From Streptomyces rimosus (lineage in GTDB: Bacteria; Actinomycetota; Actinomycetes; Streptomycetales; Streptomycetaceae), in the NCBI RefSeq assembly GCF_008704655.1, contig NZ_CP023688.1:4526001-4590000 (forward strand): 64,000 nucleotides of DNA. Direction: 5' to 3'. Shown one piece after another: positions 62,927 through 64,000 of the stretch. Made by a program: the position numbers and the translations under genes. The notes under the pieces were generated by a model. It was not told the origin of the DNA and did no database searches. It saw only the letters and a list, made by a program, of their open reading frames with translations. The stretch's first letter is position 1, and the number at the start of each line of letters is the position of its first letter.

Positions 62927-63436
62927 GTGCTGATCGGGGAGTTGGCCGAGCGGTCCGGGACCAGCGAACGGCTGCTGCGCTACTACGAGCGGGCGGGCCT
63001 ACTGCGCCCCGAGCGTCTGGCCAATGGCTACCGGGACTACGCCGAATCCGACGTCGCCGCCGTACAGCGCGTCCGCGCGCTCCTCGCCGCCGGGCTCCCC
63101 ACCCGCATCATCCGCCAGGTACTGCCCTGCACGACCGGCACCGCCGCCGTACACCCCTGCCCCGGGGTGCTCGACGCTCTCCACGACCAACTACGCGCTC
63201 TCGACCGTCAATTCACCGCCCTCGCCGCTGCCCGTCAGGCGCTGCGCGAGACCATCGACGAGACAACGGCGCGACAGGCGGCGATGCCCACGGACGGCGA
63301 GCCGCCTGCATCACGTACGGGTACTCCTCACTCCCCCTCACCCGCCCCCTCCGAAAGCAACGGAAACAACCGGGTGATGAGCGCCACCGGCCGGGCACCG
63401 TCCGGCCGGGCCAGCGGGCGCTGCTCGCGGTCCTGA
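62927..63436 (+). CDS. MerR family transcriptional regulator
   Basis: A 169-aa regulator, GTG start 7 nt after GAGGGGG. The helix-turn-helix covers 1-70 (IGELAERSGTSERLLRYYE), then a coiled coil with Cys60 and Cys77 in LPCTTGTAAVHPCPG, a loop seen in several actinobacterial MerR proteins. The last 36 residues lie inside the 3' end of the convergent winged-helix gene and look non-native, so the true C-terminus may have been lost by a frameshift. Likely controls the divergent amidohydrolase. Confidence 0.82.
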   Translation: MLIGELAERSGTSERLLRYYERAGLLRPERLANGYRDYAESDVAAVQRVRALLAAGLPTRIIRQVLPCTTGTAAVHPCPGVLDALHDQLRALDRQFTALAAARQALRETIDETTARQAAMPTDGEPPASRTGTPHSPSPAPSESNGNNRVMSATGRAPSGRASGRCSRS

Positions 63437-63900
63437 TACGGGGCGAGTGCCCGTCGGACGGCATCGGCGACCCGGCGCATCTCTTCGGGCGTCAGGTAGG
63501 CGACGGCGCTGAAGGCTTCGTCGTGGCGCCATTCGGCCGGTGCTCGGTCGCGTTGGGTGAGCCACCGCTGCCAGCTCTCGTCCTCCAGGCCGCGAGCCAG
63601 GTTCCCGAACGCTTCCTCCTCGGACGTACCGGGGGCGGAGTCGCGCCGCGTCAGGCGCCATGGGCGTGCGCGACCCCCGCGGTGCGGGGCTTCCTCGATG
63701 AGGCCGTGGCGTGCGAGTTGCCGAAGGTGAAACGAGCAGAGACCGGAGCTGTAGCCCAGCCGTGCCGCGGCTTCGGTCGCCGTTACGGTGCCGACTTCCG
63801 CCAGCAGTTCCAGCAATGCCGTACGGACCTCGTGCTCGGGCAGCGCGGCGTCGGCAGGCCGCGTCCGGCCAGGGCGTGCGGTGAGATCATCGTCAGTCAC
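63328..63900 (-). CDS. ArsR-like winged-helix regulator
   Basis: A 190-aa protein from GTG 63900 (VTDDDLTARPGRTRP); no ribosome-binding site lies before it, so it may be leaderless. The winged helix is at about 18-75 (VRTALLELLAEVGTVTATEAA, GYSSGLCSFHLRQLARHGLI), followed by a helical C-terminal domain without evident metal sites. Two TTTGCAAA palindromes lie immediately upstream and are probable operator sites. The target, perhaps a transporter, may lie beyond the window edge. Confidence 0.82.
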   Translation of the reverse strand: MTDDDLTARPGRTRPADAALPEHEVRTALLELLAEVGTVTATEAAARLGYSSGLCSFHLRQLARHGLIEEAPHRGGRARPWRLTRRDSAPGTSEEEAFGNLARGLEDESWQRWLTQRDRAPAEWRHDEAFSAVAYLTPEEMRRVADAVRRALAPYQDREQRPLARPDGARPVALITRLFPLLSEGAGEGE

Positions 63901-63925
63901 TTTGCAAACTCTGCTACTTTGCAAA
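63901..63925. promoter_or_regulatory. Twin TTTGCAAA palindromes upstream of winged-helix gene
   Basis: TTTGCAAA occurs at 63901-63908 and 63918-63925, 17 bp apart, the first touching the GTG start codon. Two such sites on one face of the helix suit binding of a dimeric autorepressor. Confidence 0.5.
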
Positions 63926-64000
63926 GCGCCGCGCAAGCACTCCTTGCCTGGAGACAGCAGCCACGGTGACGGCCGCGGCACCTGTGACGTGCGCAGAAGG

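Overview
The window is chromosomal DNA from a Streptomyces or very close relative. The evidence is very high GC with strong third-position GC bias, near absence of TTA codons, the ssgA/ssgR sporulation pair, an F420-type LLM oxidoreductase, the actinobacterial fused cydDC, a TPP riboswitch-thiC unit, and four exact copies of the Streptomyces parS site GTTTCACGTGAAAC. parS sites cluster around oriC in this genus, so the segment is probably origin-proximal. The gene order (thiC, ssgA/ssgR, ptpA-like, cydABDC, hisC-like) also resembles, from memory, the S. coelicolor SCO39xx region; this was not checked by alignment. No rRNA, tRNA, CRISPR array or insertion sequence was seen.

Layout. 0.1-3.9 kb: two ATPase/permease pairs of ABC-2 type in one minus-strand operon. 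4.2-9.1 kb: a plus-strand operon with an M24-fold protein, an EphD-like alpha/beta-hydrolase-SDR fusion, a PF10118-type metal hydrolase and a TTG-started MerR regulator. 9-14 kb: membrane and secreted proteins, a carotenoid oxygenase coupled to a frameshifted membrane gene, and divergent PadR and TetR regulators. 14-19.4 kb: htpX-pspAB envelope stress genes, an LLM oxidoreductase, a HAD phosphatase and an M23 endopeptidase. 19.7-28 kb: a GAF sensor kinase next to cydA-cydB-cydDC, whose upstream region carries a Rex operator and a Crp-like palindrome. 28-35.8 kb: a decayed small gene, a HisC-type aminotransferase, a LacI regulator, a metallophosphoesterase, an unknown membrane protein, a Bro-N protein followed by two DnaA-box sequences, and a methyltransferase. 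35.8-46.3 kb: thiC with its riboswitch, YibE/F, ssgA/ssgR, small membrane and cupin genes, a low-molecular-weight phosphatase, a cystathionine lyase-type enzyme, a LysR regulator and a NUDIX protein. 46.4-55.6 kb: a flavohemoprotein with a PPOX partner, a HAD enzyme, an HbpS-like protein, an MFS/MarR pair, a GNAT and a TetR with a C-terminal Cys motif. 55.7-64 kb: three parS sites, a class V aminotransferase, a serine hydrolase, MerR regulators, a MerR-sliding-clamp fusion with a helical partner gene, a YunG-like gene, an amidohydrolase and a winged-helix regulator.

Functional links. The respiratory block joins the bd oxidase, its maturation exporter and a DevS-like kinase under redox (Rex) and possibly Crp control. 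Two genes carry TTA codons (ssgR once, the LysR gene twice in tandem), so they may depend on the bldA tRNA. The most unusual item is the gene at 60377-61474. A MerR DNA-binding domain takes the place of domain I of a DNA polymerase III beta clamp; the gene has a leaderless promoter with the 19-bp spacer typical of MerR targets and ends inside a parS site.

Four genes look disrupted by small indels (near 12.14, 28.3, 55.79 and 61.63 kb). They could be true pseudogenes or base-calling errors, and raw reads would decide. Start codons were adjusted by ribosome-binding site and family N-termini where noted.
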